Assembly: GCF_009823805.1 (NCBI RefSeq)
Contig: NZ_WUEK01000011.1
Coordinates: forward strand, 1 to 64,000
Length of the DNA: 64,000 bases
Reading direction: 5' to 3'
DNA from: Nocardioides flavescens
GTDB taxonomy: Bacteria > Actinomycetota > Actinomycetes > Propionibacteriales > Nocardioidaceae
Below, piece after piece: positions 9,543 to 17,933 of this stretch. A program made the translations under genes and the position numbers. Position 1 is the first letter of the stretch, and every line of letters begins with the position of its first letter. The notes below the pieces were generated by a model that saw only the letters and a program-made list of their open reading frames with translations, did no database searches and was not told the DNA's origin.

Positions 9543-9971
9543 TCAGGCTCGCTTCCTCAGGGATCGGAAGTTCTCACCCTGGGTCGTGTCGGTGTCCTCG
9601 AAGTCGTTGGCCACCTCGACCAGTCCGTCGGCGAGTCCCTGGGTGATCCAGTGCCCGTCGGCAGCGGCGTTGACCAGCGCCTGGTTGAGGTGCATGTGCA
9701 GCGTCCCGCTGACCTGGAGCATGTCGTACTTCCCGAACAGCCCGGGGTAGCCCCAGCCCTCCTGGATGCCGTCCCACACGGTCTTGAGGGTGCCGGCCAC
9801 GTCGTCCCAGACCTTCGATGCGTCGAGGAGCTCCTTCGCGTCGACGCTGAAGCCGCCGCTCGGCGGGTGCGGCTCGCCGTAGCCGGTCGGGTTCTCGGGG
9901 ACGTTCCAGTCCGGAGGGTTCCAGGGCGAGGGCTGGGTCGGGTCCAGAGGGAAGGGGAACGGGAAGGTCAC
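9543..9971 (-). CDS. Proline-rich WXG100-like protein
   Basis: A 142-residue protein. The N-terminal 40 residues are rich in Pro/Phe/Trp (PFPFPLDPTQPSPWNPPDW), followed by a helical hairpin of WXG100 size with an E-G-W-G turn (GIQEGWGYPG, about 87-96) and helices VDAKELLDASKVWDDVAGTLK and HMHLNQALVNAAADGHWI. The C-terminal half resembles EspC-type secreted ESX substrates. Its start overlaps the stop of the preceding gene (ATGA-type overlap at 9968-9971), and the next gene begins one base after its stop, so the three are a tight unit. Partnering with the 275-residue protein as a heterodimer is plausible but unproven. Confidence 0.7.
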   Translation of the reverse strand: MTFPFPFPLDPTQPSPWNPPDWNVPENPTGYGEPHPPSGGFSVDAKELLDASKVWDDVAGTLKTVWDGIQEGWGYPGLFGKYDMLQVSGTLHMHLNQALVNAAADGHWITQGLADGLVEVANDFEDTDTTQGENFRSLRKRA

Positions 9972-10588
9972 GCGCGTTCATCTCCTGCGTCCGAGGCTGC
10001 CTGGAACGCCTCGCGCAGCGCGTAGCGCAGCATCGAGGCCTGAGTGGTGCGGAGCCAGCCCGCGTCGACGACGACGGACTGGAGACCGTCGATCCACCCC
10101 AGGACGACGGTCACCTCTCCCTCGCGCGAACGACCGGTGCTGGTGCGGTCCAGCCGCTCGTCGACGGCGATGGCGAGGGGACCCCGACGGGCCACCGCCG
10201 CGCGCAGCTCCTCGACGGAGGTGCGCTCGACGCGGCGCACGGGTGGCACCGAGACCGTGACACGGCCCTCGAGCAGAGCGCGGCCGGTCTCGAGATCCCT
10301 CTCGTCGCCTTCCTCCGCGAGCTGACGGGCCTCAGCGGCGAGGTGCTCCCACATCGCACTGGCGATCGCGGCCCGCAGGGCGGACTCCAGGACGGCTACC
10401 TGGCGCAGCTCCTCGGGCACCTGCTCGACGGCGACATCGCAGACCCAGCCGGTGCGATCGACCAGGAGCCGCAGGCTCCCGGTGACGTCCTGGCCCCAGC
10501 GGGGCTCGAGGTCGAGCGGCCGGTCCGGACGCGCCAGCCCTTGAACCCTCAGCCGGGCCTGCATGCCCGGACGCACTGCGGTGCTCAT
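9968..10588 (-). CDS. Putative tandem YbaB/EbfC-like protein
   Basis: A 206-residue cytoplasmic protein, first gene of the WXG100-like unit. Two halves each look like a YbaB/EbfC fold: a strand pair of the form GSLRLLVDRTGWVCDVAV, then a helix LESALRAAIASAMWEHLAAEA; and later GEVTVVLGWIDGLQSVVVD, then a helix MLRYALREAFQAASDAG. YbaB-like genes commonly sit beside ESX substrate genes (EspL-like), which supports this reading, but the resemblance is by eye. The ATG at 10588 is chosen over an upstream in-frame start because GGAGAGG lies at RBS distance. The promoter region is shared with the divergent exporter operon at 10702. Confidence 0.6.
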   Translation of the reverse strand: MSTAVRPGMQARLRVQGLARPDRPLDLEPRWGQDVTGSLRLLVDRTGWVCDVAVEQVPEELRQVAVLESALRAAIASAMWEHLAAEARQLAEEGDERDLETGRALLEGRVTVSVPPVRRVERTSVEELRAAVARRGPLAIAVDERLDRTSTGRSREGEVTVVLGWIDGLQSVVVDAGWLRTTQASMLRYALREAFQAASDAGDERA

Positions 10589-10701
10589 CTCGGTGCCTCT
10601 CCACCGGGGGTGCCGGTGCTGCGGGACGTCGTGGTCTCCTGCCGTCATGCCCATCTGGTCTGCGACCAAACGCGCCCGCCCCGCACCCTAGGGTGGTCAC
10701 C

Positions 10702-11607
10702 GTGACGGTCATCGAGACGGTGCAGCTCACCAAGAGCTATCCGTCGGTGACCGCGCTCGACCACCTCGACGTCACCGTCGGCCCCGGCGTCACCGGCCTG
10801 GTGGGCGCGAACGGCGCCGGCAAGTCGACGTTCATCAAGATCCTGCTGGGGCTCGTCGAGCCCACGAGCGGGAGTGCGCGGGTGCTGGGCCACGACGTCG
10901 TGGGCGAGGGCGCCGCGATCCGCGCCCGGGTCGGCTACATGCCCGAGCACGACTGCCTACCCGCGGACGTCTCCGCCAGTGACCTCGTCGTCCACCTCGG
11001 CCAGATGTCGGGGCTGCCGTACGCCGCCGCCCGCGAGCGCGCCTCCGACGTGCTGCGCCACGTGGGGCTCGCCGAGGAGCGCTACCGGCCGATGGGCGGC
11101 TACTCCACCGGCATGAAGCAGCGCGCCAAGCTCGCGCAGGCGCTCGTCCACGACCCGCAGCTGGTCCTGCTCGACGAGCCGACCAACGGCCTCGACCCGT
11201 CCTCGCGCGACGACATGCTGGCGCTGGTGCACCGGATCGGCCACGAGTTCGGCATCGCGGTGCTGGTCACCTCGCACCTGCTCGGCGAGCTCGAGCGGGT
11301 CTGCGACCACGTCGTCGTGCTCGACGGCGGCCGGCTGCTGCAGGCCTCGGCGACCGCGGACTTCCTCGGCGCGACCGGCAGCCTGCTGGTCGAGGTGCAG
11401 GGCCCGACCGGCGCGGACCGGTTGCTCGGCCAGGCGCTCGTCGACGCGGGGTACGCCGCCCGACCGGCCGAGGGCACCCTCGTCGAGGTCGACGTGCGCG
11501 ACGACGCCACCCGCGACGTCGTGCGCGACCTCGTGGTCGACCTGGGGCTCGGCCTGGTCCGGATGCAGGAGCGCCACCACCGCATCGAGGACGTGTTCCG
11601 TGGCTGA
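10702..11607 (+). CDS. ABC-2 type exporter ATPase (first pair)
   Basis: A 301-residue ATPase of the drug/antibiotic/lipid exporter type. Walker A is GANGAGKST, the signature region is GYSTGMKQR, and Walker B is LVLLDEPTNGLD with HELGIAVLVTSH-type switch sequence. About 80 residues of C-terminal extension follow the domain. I start at the GTG at 10702 because AGGGTGG lies six bases upstream; a GTG at 10693 is possible. Its end overlaps the permease gene by eight bases. It is first of four genes that encode two ATPase/permease pairs. Confidence 0.92.
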   Translation: MTVIETVQLTKSYPSVTALDHLDVTVGPGVTGLVGANGAGKSTFIKILLGLVEPTSGSARVLGHDVVGEGAAIRARVGYMPEHDCLPADVSASDLVVHLGQMSGLPYAAARERASDVLRHVGLAEERYRPMGGYSTGMKQRAKLAQALVHDPQLVLLDEPTNGLDPSSRDDMLALVHRIGHEFGIAVLVTSHLLGELERVCDHVVVLDGGRLLQASATADFLGATGSLLVEVQGPTGADRLLGQALVDAGYAARPAEGTLVEVDVRDDATRDVVRDLVVDLGLGLVRMQERHHRIEDVFRG

Positions 11608-12505
11608 CTCTTCCGACGGGCGTCCGAGCGGCGTCATCCACGACCTGGGTTACCGCCCTTACGCCGGGCCGCGACTCGGCGGCCGCGAGATCGCCTGGTC
11701 GTTCTTCGTCACCGGGTTGCGCAACACGTTCGGTCTCGGCCGCTCGGGGCGCTCGAAGGTGCTGCCGATGACGCTGTTCGCGATGATGCTGCTGCCGGCA
11801 CTGATCCTGGTCGGGGTGCTGGTGCAGGCCAAGGACGTCCTCGGCCTCGACGCGCAGATCGTGAGCTACTCGACCTACCCGCTCACGACGCAGCTGCTGA
11901 TCTCGGTCTTCGTCGCCGCGCAGGCGCCGGCGCTGATCTCGCGCGACCTGCGGTTCCGCTCGATCACGCTCTACCTCGCCCGCCCGATGCCGCGCACCGT
12001 CTACGTCCTGGTGCGGCTCGCCTCGCTGGCCGCGGCGACGCTCGTGCTGATCGGCGTGCCGTTGCTGCTGCTCTACCTCGGCGGGCTGCTGGCCGACCTG
12101 CCGGCCGGGCGCGAGACCGGGAGGTTCCTGGGCGGGATGCTCGGCGCGGTGCTGCTCGCCCTGCTGCTGTCGTGCCTCTCGGCGCTGGTCGCGGCGCTCA
12201 CCGTGCGCCGCGGGCTCGCCGTCGCCGGGGTGATCGTGGTGCTGCTGGTCAGCTACACCGTGGTCACCACCGTGCAGGGCATCGCGGTCGGCACCGGCCA
12301 CCCCCGCGTCGGCGAGGTCGCCGGGCTGTTCTCGCCGTTCACGCTGGTCAACGGGGTGCAGCGCGCCCTCTTCGACGTCCCCCGGGCGACGCCGACGCCG
12401 CCGGCGGGTGCCGCGATGGGCGCGCTCTACGTAGCGGTCGTCGTCCTCGTCGTCGCCGGCAGCGTCGCCGCGCTGCTGGCGCGCTACCGGAGGGTGTCGC
12501 CGTGA
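11600..12505 (+). CDS. ABC-2 type exporter permease (first pair)
   Basis: A 301-residue membrane protein with six predicted helices. A conserved N-terminal segment, HDLGYRPYAGPRLGGR, is typical of this ABC-2 permease group. Helices include MTLFAMMLLPALILVGVLV, ATLVLIGVPLLLLYLGGLL and VAGVIVVLLVSYTVVT. It ends in a GTGA overlap with the next ATPase gene (12502-12505). It should form the channel for the ATPase encoded upstream; the substrate cannot be told. Confidence 0.88.
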   Translation: MADSSDGRPSGVIHDLGYRPYAGPRLGGREIAWSFFVTGLRNTFGLGRSGRSKVLPMTLFAMMLLPALILVGVLVQAKDVLGLDAQIVSYSTYPLTTQLLISVFVAAQAPALISRDLRFRSITLYLARPMPRTVYVLVRLASLAAATLVLIGVPLLLLYLGGLLADLPAGRETGRFLGGMLGAVLLALLLSCLSALVAALTVRRGLAVAGVIVVLLVSYTVVTTVQGIAVGTGHPRVGEVAGLFSPFTLVNGVQRALFDVPRATPTPPAGAAMGALYVAVVVLVVAGSVAALLARYRRVSP

Positions 12506-13416
12506 GCAGCATCGTGGTCGACCACGCCTCGCGCTGGTTCCGCAACGTCGTCGCGCTCAACGACGTCTCGATGACGATCGGGCCGGGCGTCACCGGCCTG
12601 CTCGGGCCCAATGGCGCCGGCAAGTCGACGCTGATCGCCCTGATGTCCGGCTTCCTCGCGCCGTCGTCGGGGTCGGTGACGCTCGACGGCGAGCCGCTGT
12701 GGCGCAACGAGCAGGTCTACCGCCGCCTCGGGCTCGTGCCCGAGCGCGAGGCGCTCTTCGACCACCTCACGGGGCGCCAGTTCGTGGTCGCCTGCGCCGA
12801 GCTGCACGGCCTGGCCGACGCCGGGGCCGCGGCCCAGCGGGCGATCGCCACCATCGAGATGAGCGAGGCGCAGGACCGCTCGATCTCGACGTACTCCAAG
12901 GGCATGCGGCAGCGGATCAAGATGGCCTCCGCGCTCGTGCACGACCCGGCGGTGCTGCTGCTCGACGAGCCGTTCAACGGCATGGACCCGCGCCAGCGGC
13001 TGCACCTGATGGAGCTGCTGCGCACGATGGGCGCCGAGGGGCGCACGGTGCTGTTCAGCTCGCACATCCTCGAGGAGGTCGAGCAGGTGGCCCGTCACAT
13101 CGAGGTCGTCGTGGCCGGACGGCACGCGGCGTCGGGTGACTTCGGCGCGATCCGGCGGCTGATGACCGACCGGCCCAACCGCTTCGTGATCCGCTCCGGC
13201 GCCGACCGCACGCTGGCCTCCGTGCTGCTGGCCGACTCCTCCGTGCGCGGGGTGCGGCTGCGGCCCGAGGGCGGGCTCGAGGTCGAGGCCTCCGACTTCG
13301 GCCGGTTCAGCGAGGTGCTCCCGCGGCTGGCCCGCGAGCACGCCGTGCGCCTGCACGAGGTGACGCCGACCGACGAGTCCCTGGAGAGCGTCTTCTCCTA
13401 CCTGGTGTCGTCGTGA
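12502..13416 (+). CDS. ABC-2 type exporter ATPase (second pair)
   Basis: A 304-residue ATPase paralogous to the one at 10702. Walker A is GPNGAGKST, the signature is YSKGMRQRIK, and Walker B is VLLLDEPFNGMD, with LFSSHILEEVEQ as the switch region. Its C-terminal extension (RFVIRSGADRTLASVLLAD) probably contacts the partner permease. The GTG start at 12502 overlaps the preceding TGA, and its own stop overlaps the GTG of the next gene. The arrangement ATPase-permease-ATPase-permease suggests either two exporters or one heterotetramer of two unlike halves. Confidence 0.92.
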   Translation: MSSIVVDHASRWFRNVVALNDVSMTIGPGVTGLLGPNGAGKSTLIALMSGFLAPSSGSVTLDGEPLWRNEQVYRRLGLVPEREALFDHLTGRQFVVACAELHGLADAGAAAQRAIATIEMSEAQDRSISTYSKGMRQRIKMASALVHDPAVLLLDEPFNGMDPRQRLHLMELLRTMGAEGRTVLFSSHILEEVEQVARHIEVVVAGRHAASGDFGAIRRLMTDRPNRFVIRSGADRTLASVLLADSSVRGVRLRPEGGLEVEASDFGRFSEVLPRLAREHAVRLHEVTPTDESLESVFSYLVSS

Positions 13417-14150
13417 GCACCTCGTCCCGCGCGCCCGTCCACCCCACGGTGGTGCGCCTCGGCGTCCGCTCGGTCTTCGGCCGCTGGCGCGGGGTGCTGC
13501 TCTTCGCGCTGCCGGTCGTGCTGCTCGCCCTGGCCGTGCTGGTGCGGGTGCTCGTCGGTCAGGACCGGCTCGCCGCGCAGAGCACGCTCTACGGTCTCGG
13601 CCTGGTCGTCATCACGCCGCTGGTCGCGCTGCTGGCGACCTCGGGGCTGCTCGCGCCCGAGATCGACGACGGCTCGATCGCCTACCTCCTCGCCACGCCC
13701 GTCCCCCGCTGGCAGATCGTCACCAGCAAGCTGGTCGTCGCCCTGGGCTGCGTCGTGGCGTTCGCCGCGGTGCCGATGCTGGTCGCCGGGCTGGTGCTGC
13801 GCAGCGACGACCCGACCCTGGCCCTCGGGTTCGGCCTCGGCGCACTCGCCGGCGGCGCGGCGTACTGCGCGGTCTTCGCCTGGCTGTCGGTCCTGACCCG
13901 CCACGCGATCGTGGTCGGGCTGATCTACCTGCTGATCTGGGAGGGCCTGCTCGGTGGCCTGCTCGCCGGCATCCGGTGGCTCAGCATCAGCCGCTGGTCG
14001 GCCGAGCTCGTCGACCGGGTGGGCGGGGTCTTCCTCGTCGACGACCTGCCTGCGGCGTACGCCGTGGTCGCGCTGGTGGTCGTCATCGTGCTGGCGACCT
14101 GGCGCACCGGCGTACGCCTGCGGGCGTTCAACCTGACCGGCGACGAGTAG
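13413..14150 (+). CDS. ABC-2 type exporter permease (second pair)
   Basis: A 245-residue permease with six predicted helices and a short N-terminus. Strongly hydrophobic blocks include GVLLFALPVVLLALAVLV, VALGCVVAFAAVPMLVAGL and GLIYLLIWEGLLGGLLAGI. The cytoplasmic DDGSIAYLLATPVPRWQI segment is the ABC-2 coupling helix region, common in copper/nitrous oxide (NosY-like) and antibiotic exporters. It is the last gene of the four-gene operon and faces the desaturase gene, with an inverted repeat across its stop codon. Confidence 0.88.
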   Translation: MSTSSRAPVHPTVVRLGVRSVFGRWRGVLLFALPVVLLALAVLVRVLVGQDRLAAQSTLYGLGLVVITPLVALLATSGLLAPEIDDGSIAYLLATPVPRWQIVTSKLVVALGCVVAFAAVPMLVAGLVLRSDDPTLALGFGLGALAGGAAYCAVFAWLSVLTRHAIVVGLIYLLIWEGLLGGLLAGIRWLSISRWSAELVDRVGGVFLVDDLPAAYAVVALVVVIVLATWRTGVRLRAFNLTGDE

Positions 14151-14160
14151 CCGCCGGTCA
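14134..14160. terminator. Inverted repeat across the permease stop codon
   Basis: TGACCGGC (14134-14141) and GCCGGTCA (14153-14160) are a perfect 8-bp inverted repeat with an 11-base loop containing the stop codon. It lies between two convergent genes. There is no T-tract, so if it ends transcription it does so as a GC-rich, possibly bidirectional, hairpin. Confidence 0.5.
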
Positions 14161-14174
14161 GGCGGGTCCCAGGC

Positions 14175-15410
14175 TCAAGCGGCCTCGGCGAGCCGGCGCT
14201 CCTGCTGCTGCAGGCGGGCGGAGGCGGCGCGGCGGACCTTGGGGCCCTTGGTGCTCATGGCCCAGAGCAGCTTGGTCTGCTCGACCAGGTTGGAGCGGTT
14301 GGTCGTGGCGAGCCAGCCGTTGGGCAGCGAGAGGCGCACGACCTTGTGCCACGCCGAGGCGACCTGCTGCGGCAGCGGGGCGGAGTGGTAGTTGAGGTCG
14401 TACTTCTCGAACAGCGCCTCGACCTTGGGGGCGACCTCGGCGTAGCGGTTGCTCGGGAGGTCGGGGAAGAGGTGGTGCTCGATCTGGTGCGACAGGTTGC
14501 CGGTCATGACGTGCATGGCCTTGGAGCCGGAGATGTTGGCCGAGCCGAGCATCTGGCGGAGGTACCACTGGCCGCGGGTCTCGTCGTCGGGGATCGACTT
14601 TTTCTCGAAGGTCTCGACGCCCTCGGGGAAGTGGCCGCACATGATGACCGAGTGCGACCACAGGTTGCGCACGAGGTTGGCGGTGAAGTTGGCGGCCAGC
14701 GCCGGCACGAAGCCGCCGAGCGGCGCCGCGAGGGCCGGGTTGACGACGTAGTCCTTGGTGGCCTGCTTGCGGATCTTCTTCAGCGTCTTGGACAGCTGGG
14801 CCTTGAACTCGGCGGAGCGCTTCTCCTTGGGGATGCGCAGGTTGCGGCCGAGCTCGAGGTCGTAGGCCGCGATGCCGTACTCGAAGAAGCAGGCGTTGAT
14901 GAAGTTCCACACCGGCTGGGCCAGGAACATCGGGTGCCAGCGCTGGTCCTCGTCGACGCGCATGATGCCGTAGCCGAGGTCGTTGTCCTTGCCGACGATG
15001 TTGGTGTAGGTGTGGTGCACCTCGTTGTGGGCGTGCTTCCAGCCGTCGGCGGTGGAGGCGTTGTCCCACTCCCAGGTGGTCGAGTGAATCTTCGGGTCAC
15101 GCATCCAGTCCCACTGGCCGTGCATGACGTTGTGCCCGATCTCCATGTTCTCGAGGATCTTGGCGACGCTGAGGCCGACGGTGCCGAGCACCCACAGCGG
15201 CGGCAGCGCGGAGCCGAGCAGCACGGCGCGCGAGCCGAGCTCGAGGCGGCGCTGGATCGCGACGACCTTGCGGATGTACGCCGCGTCGCGCTCGCCGCGG
15301 TCGTCGAGGACCTCCTGGCGGATGGCGTCGAGCTCGATGCCGATCTGCTCGATGTCCTCGGGGGTGAGGTGCGCGGTCGGGTTGACGGGCTTCTTGGTGA
15401 TGGCGGTCAT
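14175..15410 (-). CDS. Membrane acyl-CoA/fatty acid desaturase (DesA3-like)
   Basis: A 411-residue diiron desaturase. The three histidine clusters are in order: HNVMH (about 93-97), HNEVHH (about 128-133) and QIEHH near 310; a further NLSHQIEHHLFPDLPSNRY block is family-typical. Hydrophobic helices flank them (for example PLWVLGTVGLSVAKI). Family members introduce a cis double bond into saturated acyl chains at the membrane using electrons from a dedicated reductase. That reductase is encoded immediately upstream, and the two genes overlap by ATGA (15407-15410), as in the mycobacterial DesA3/Rv3230c pair. Probable role: oleoyl-type unsaturated lipid synthesis and membrane fluidity. Confidence 0.93.
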   Translation of the reverse strand: MTAITKKPVNPTAHLTPEDIEQIGIELDAIRQEVLDDRGERDAAYIRKVVAIQRRLELGSRAVLLGSALPPLWVLGTVGLSVAKILENMEIGHNVMHGQWDWMRDPKIHSTTWEWDNASTADGWKHAHNEVHHTYTNIVGKDNDLGYGIMRVDEDQRWHPMFLAQPVWNFINACFFEYGIAAYDLELGRNLRIPKEKRSAEFKAQLSKTLKKIRKQATKDYVVNPALAAPLGGFVPALAANFTANLVRNLWSHSVIMCGHFPEGVETFEKKSIPDDETRGQWYLRQMLGSANISGSKAMHVMTGNLSHQIEHHLFPDLPSNRYAEVAPKVEALFEKYDLNYHSAPLPQQVASAWHKVVRLSLPNGWLATTNRSNLVEQTKLLWAMSTKGPKVRRAASARLQQQERRLAEAA

Positions 15411-16546
15411 CGGCGAGCTCCAATCTCACAATCACCAGCAGCGGCGCTGATGCAGGTCTGGACGGGGACGCCGTCGGGCCCGGTCTCCCCGGGCACGGCG
15501 ACGGTGAGGGCGCCGTTGCGCAGGTCGCGCACGGCACCGCTCTTGAGCGGGATGACGCAGCCGAAGCAGACGCCCATCCGGCAGCCGCTCGGCATGAGCG
15601 CTCCGGCGGACTCGGCGACGTCGAGGATGGGGGTGGCGCCGTCGGCCTCGACCTGACGACCGTCGGGCAGCGTCAGCGTGCCGCCCTCGCCCTCGGCGCC
15701 GGCCGTGACGACCTGGGCGCGGAAGCGCTCGGTGTGCAGGGTCTGGCCGCGCTCGTCGTAGTACGTCTCGAGCGCGTCGAGCAGCCCGGCCGGGCCGCAG
15801 CCGTAGGCCAGGCGCTCGTCGAGGTCGGGCACCAGCGTGGCGAGGTCGGAGACGTCGAGCAGGCCGTGCTGGTCGTCGTACCGCTCGAGCAGGGTGATGC
15901 GACCGGCCGCGCCGTGGGCGCGGAGCTCGTCGCGGAACATCGCGGTGTCGGCGCTCTGGTTGACGTGGACGAGCACGATGTCGGTGCTCGGCGGCACGCG
16001 GCGCGAGAACAGGTTGCGCAGCATCCCGATGACGGGGGTGATGCCGGAGCCGGCGGTGACGAGCAGCAGCTTGGCGGGCATCGGCTGGGGCAGCACGAAC
16101 TCGCCCTCGGCCTGCTCGAGCTGCACCATCCGGCCGACCTGGGCGTGGTGGACGAGGTGGTTGCTGACCACGCCGCCCGGGATCGCCTTGACGGTGATCG
16201 AGATGCAGCGGTCGGGGCGCGGACCGTGGGTCAGGGAGTAGGTGCGCCAGAGGCGGACGCCGTCGACGTCGACACCGATGCGGACGTACTGCCCCGGCAC
16301 GTGACCGGCCCAGTCGCGGCCCGGCTTGATGAGCACGGTCGCGGACTCGGCGGTCTCCGGGGTGATGGAGACGATGCGGCCCTGCAGGCCGTCGCGCCCG
16401 CCCCGCAGCGGGTGGAACACGTCGAGCACGTCGTCCACGTCGAGCGGCGTCACGGCCGCGTCGGCGACCCGGCGCAGCACGGAGCGCAGGCTGGTGACGC
16501 GTCGCGCGCCCTGCCCGGCGCCGCTGGGGACGGAGATCGATGCCAT
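15407..16546 (-). CDS. Ferredoxin-type oxidoreductase, electron donor to the desaturase
   Basis: A 379-residue fusion of a ferredoxin-NADP reductase module and a C-terminal plant-type [2Fe-2S] domain. The FAD-binding barrel has RTYSLTHGP (RxYS motif), and the NAD(P) domain begins LLLVTAGSGITPVIGML. The cluster ligands are in SGCRMGVCFGC with a fourth cysteine in VQTCISAAAGD. It passes electrons from NAD(P)H through FAD and the iron-sulfur cluster to the desaturase encoded downstream. ATG at 16546 is chosen because upstream residues look non-coding. Its promoter region is shared with the divergent PucR-type gene. Confidence 0.92.
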   Translation of the reverse strand: MASISVPSGAGQGARRVTSLRSVLRRVADAAVTPLDVDDVLDVFHPLRGGRDGLQGRIVSITPETAESATVLIKPGRDWAGHVPGQYVRIGVDVDGVRLWRTYSLTHGPRPDRCISITVKAIPGGVVSNHLVHHAQVGRMVQLEQAEGEFVLPQPMPAKLLLVTAGSGITPVIGMLRNLFSRRVPPSTDIVLVHVNQSADTAMFRDELRAHGAAGRITLLERYDDQHGLLDVSDLATLVPDLDERLAYGCGPAGLLDALETYYDERGQTLHTERFRAQVVTAGAEGEGGTLTLPDGRQVEADGATPILDVAESAGALMPSGCRMGVCFGCVIPLKSGAVRDLRNGALTVAVPGETGPDGVPVQTCISAAAGDCEIGARR

Positions 16547-16590
16547 GTTCCTAGTCTGTTGTGTTCGGGTGCGATGATTCATGACCTGAG

Positions 16591-16608
16591 GACGTGAACG
16601 ACCACGTC
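16591..16608. promoter_or_regulatory. Inverted repeat in the desaturase/PucR divergent promoter
   Basis: GACGTG-AACGAC-CACGTC is a perfect 6-bp inverted repeat with a 6-base spacer, 25 bases upstream of the PucR start and 45 upstream of the reductase start. A dimeric regulator could bind here; the PucR-type protein is the obvious candidate. AGGGG at 16621-16625 serves as its RBS. Confidence 0.45.
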
Positions 16609-16632
16609 ACAATTGTTCGCAGGGGATGAAAG

Positions 16633-17757
16633 ATGGCTCGTGAACGCGGACTCACCCTCCCCGCCGAGGCCGTGCGGGCCATGCGCACCGAGCTCCCCGA
16701 CCTCGCCGACGCCGTCGTGGCGGCCATCGTCGAGGAGGTCCCCGACTACCGCGACGCCTTCTCCGGGCCGATGGGCCAGACGATCAGCAACGCGGTGCGG
16801 CTCGCGCTCGGCGGGTTCCTGACCCTCGCGGCGCGGCGGCGACCCTCCGACCGGCGTACGACGGTGCTCGCGACGGAGGGCTCCTACCAGCTCGGTCGGG
16901 GCGAGGCCCGCAGCGGCCGCTCGACCGACGCCCTGCTCGCGGCGTACCGCATCGGCGCGCGCGTCGCGTGGCGCGACCTGTCGTCGACCGCGGTGCGCCA
17001 CGGGGTGGGGGCCGACGTGCTGGCGGGGTTCGCCGAGCTGGTCTTCGCCTACATCGACGAGCAGTCGGCCGCCGCGGTGGCGGGCCACACCGACGAGACG
17101 GAGACGACCGGGCGGGTGCGCCAGCAGCTGCTCGACCGGCTCACCGAGCTGCTGCTCGAGGGCGCCGCACCCGACGACGTCGCCCGCGCGGCCGAGCGAG
17201 CGGGCTGGACCCCGCCCACCACGCTGACGGCAGTGCTCGTGCCCGAGTCGCAGGTGCGCGCCGTCGACGTCTCGACCGCGACGCTGCGCGCTCCCGCGGT
17301 GGAGGAGGGCGACGCCCTGCTGCTCGTGCCGGACGCACGGCGCCCCGCCCTGCTGCGCACGCTCGCCGAGCGCGGCGCCGTCGCCGGCCCCGCCGTGCCG
17401 TGGCTCGAGGTGGGGCGCTCGGTCCGCCGCGCCCGCCGGGCCCGGGCCCTCGGCCTCACCCTCGACACCGAGGCGCACCTGCCGACCCTCGTGCTCCACG
17501 CCGACGAGGACGCCCTCGCCGACCTGCGGGCCCGCGCGCTAGCGCCGCTCGCCGACCTGCGCCCGGTCACGGCCGAGAAGCTCGCCGACACCCTGCGCGC
17601 CTGGCTGCTCCACCAGGGTCGCCGCGACGACGTCGCCCAGGCGCTGTTCGTGCACCCCCAGACTGTCCGCTACCGCGTCACCCAGCTGCGCGAGCTCTAC
17701 GGCGACCGGCTCGAGGACCCCGATACGGTGCTCGCGCTGACCCTCGCCCTGGGATAG
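16633..17757 (+). CDS. PucR-type transcriptional regulator
   Basis: A 374-residue regulator. The C-terminal 60 residues form the PucR helix-turn-helix: LADTLRAWLLHQGRRDDVAQ, then HPQTVRYRVTQLRELYG. The N-terminal 170 residues are helical (EGSYQLGRGEARSGRSTDALLAAYRIGAR), like the RsbRD/CdaR-type sensor region. It is divergent from the desaturase/reductase pair and is probably its regulator, in response to fatty acids or redox state (inference from position). The gene ends with TAG inside a dispersed motif shared with the convergent efflux gene. Confidence 0.88.
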   Translation: MARERGLTLPAEAVRAMRTELPDLADAVVAAIVEEVPDYRDAFSGPMGQTISNAVRLALGGFLTLAARRRPSDRRTTVLATEGSYQLGRGEARSGRSTDALLAAYRIGARVAWRDLSSTAVRHGVGADVLAGFAELVFAYIDEQSAAAVAGHTDETETTGRVRQQLLDRLTELLLEGAAPDDVARAAERAGWTPPTTLTAVLVPESQVRAVDVSTATLRAPAVEEGDALLLVPDARRPALLRTLAERGAVAGPAVPWLEVGRSVRRARRARALGLTLDTEAHLPTLVLHADEDALADLRARALAPLADLRPVTAEKLADTLRAWLLHQGRRDDVAQALFVHPQTVRYRVTQLRELYGDRLEDPDTVLALTLALG

Positions 17758-17933
17758 TCCGCGACGTTCTGGACGGACGCGGCCCCGGGCGGCGGTGAGT
17801 CCTCAACGCGCGCGGCCGGGGAGCGGTGCGTGAGCAACCTTCCTGAGGTCTTCGACGGTTGCTGAGGCACCGCCACCCCGGGCCGACGGTCGACAGCTCA
17901 CCGCCCCCCGGGCGTGCGGAACGTCGCGGACTA
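17755..17933. repeat. 15-bp inverted repeat containing both convergent stop codons
   Basis: TAGTCCGCGACGTTC (17755-17769) is the exact inverse of GAACGTCGCGGACTA (17919-17933). The left copy begins with the TAG stop of the PucR gene; the right copy contains, on the minus strand, the TAG stop of the efflux gene. The 149 bases between them hold no gene; they include GCAACC...GGTTGC near 17834-17862. The motif matches the hairpin arms at 26190-26261. Confidence 0.85.

Noticed and set aside
17834..17862. GCAACC...GGTTGC inverted repeat as terminator
   Set aside because: Only six base pairs with a 17-base loop; too weak beside the 15-bp repeat that encloses it.
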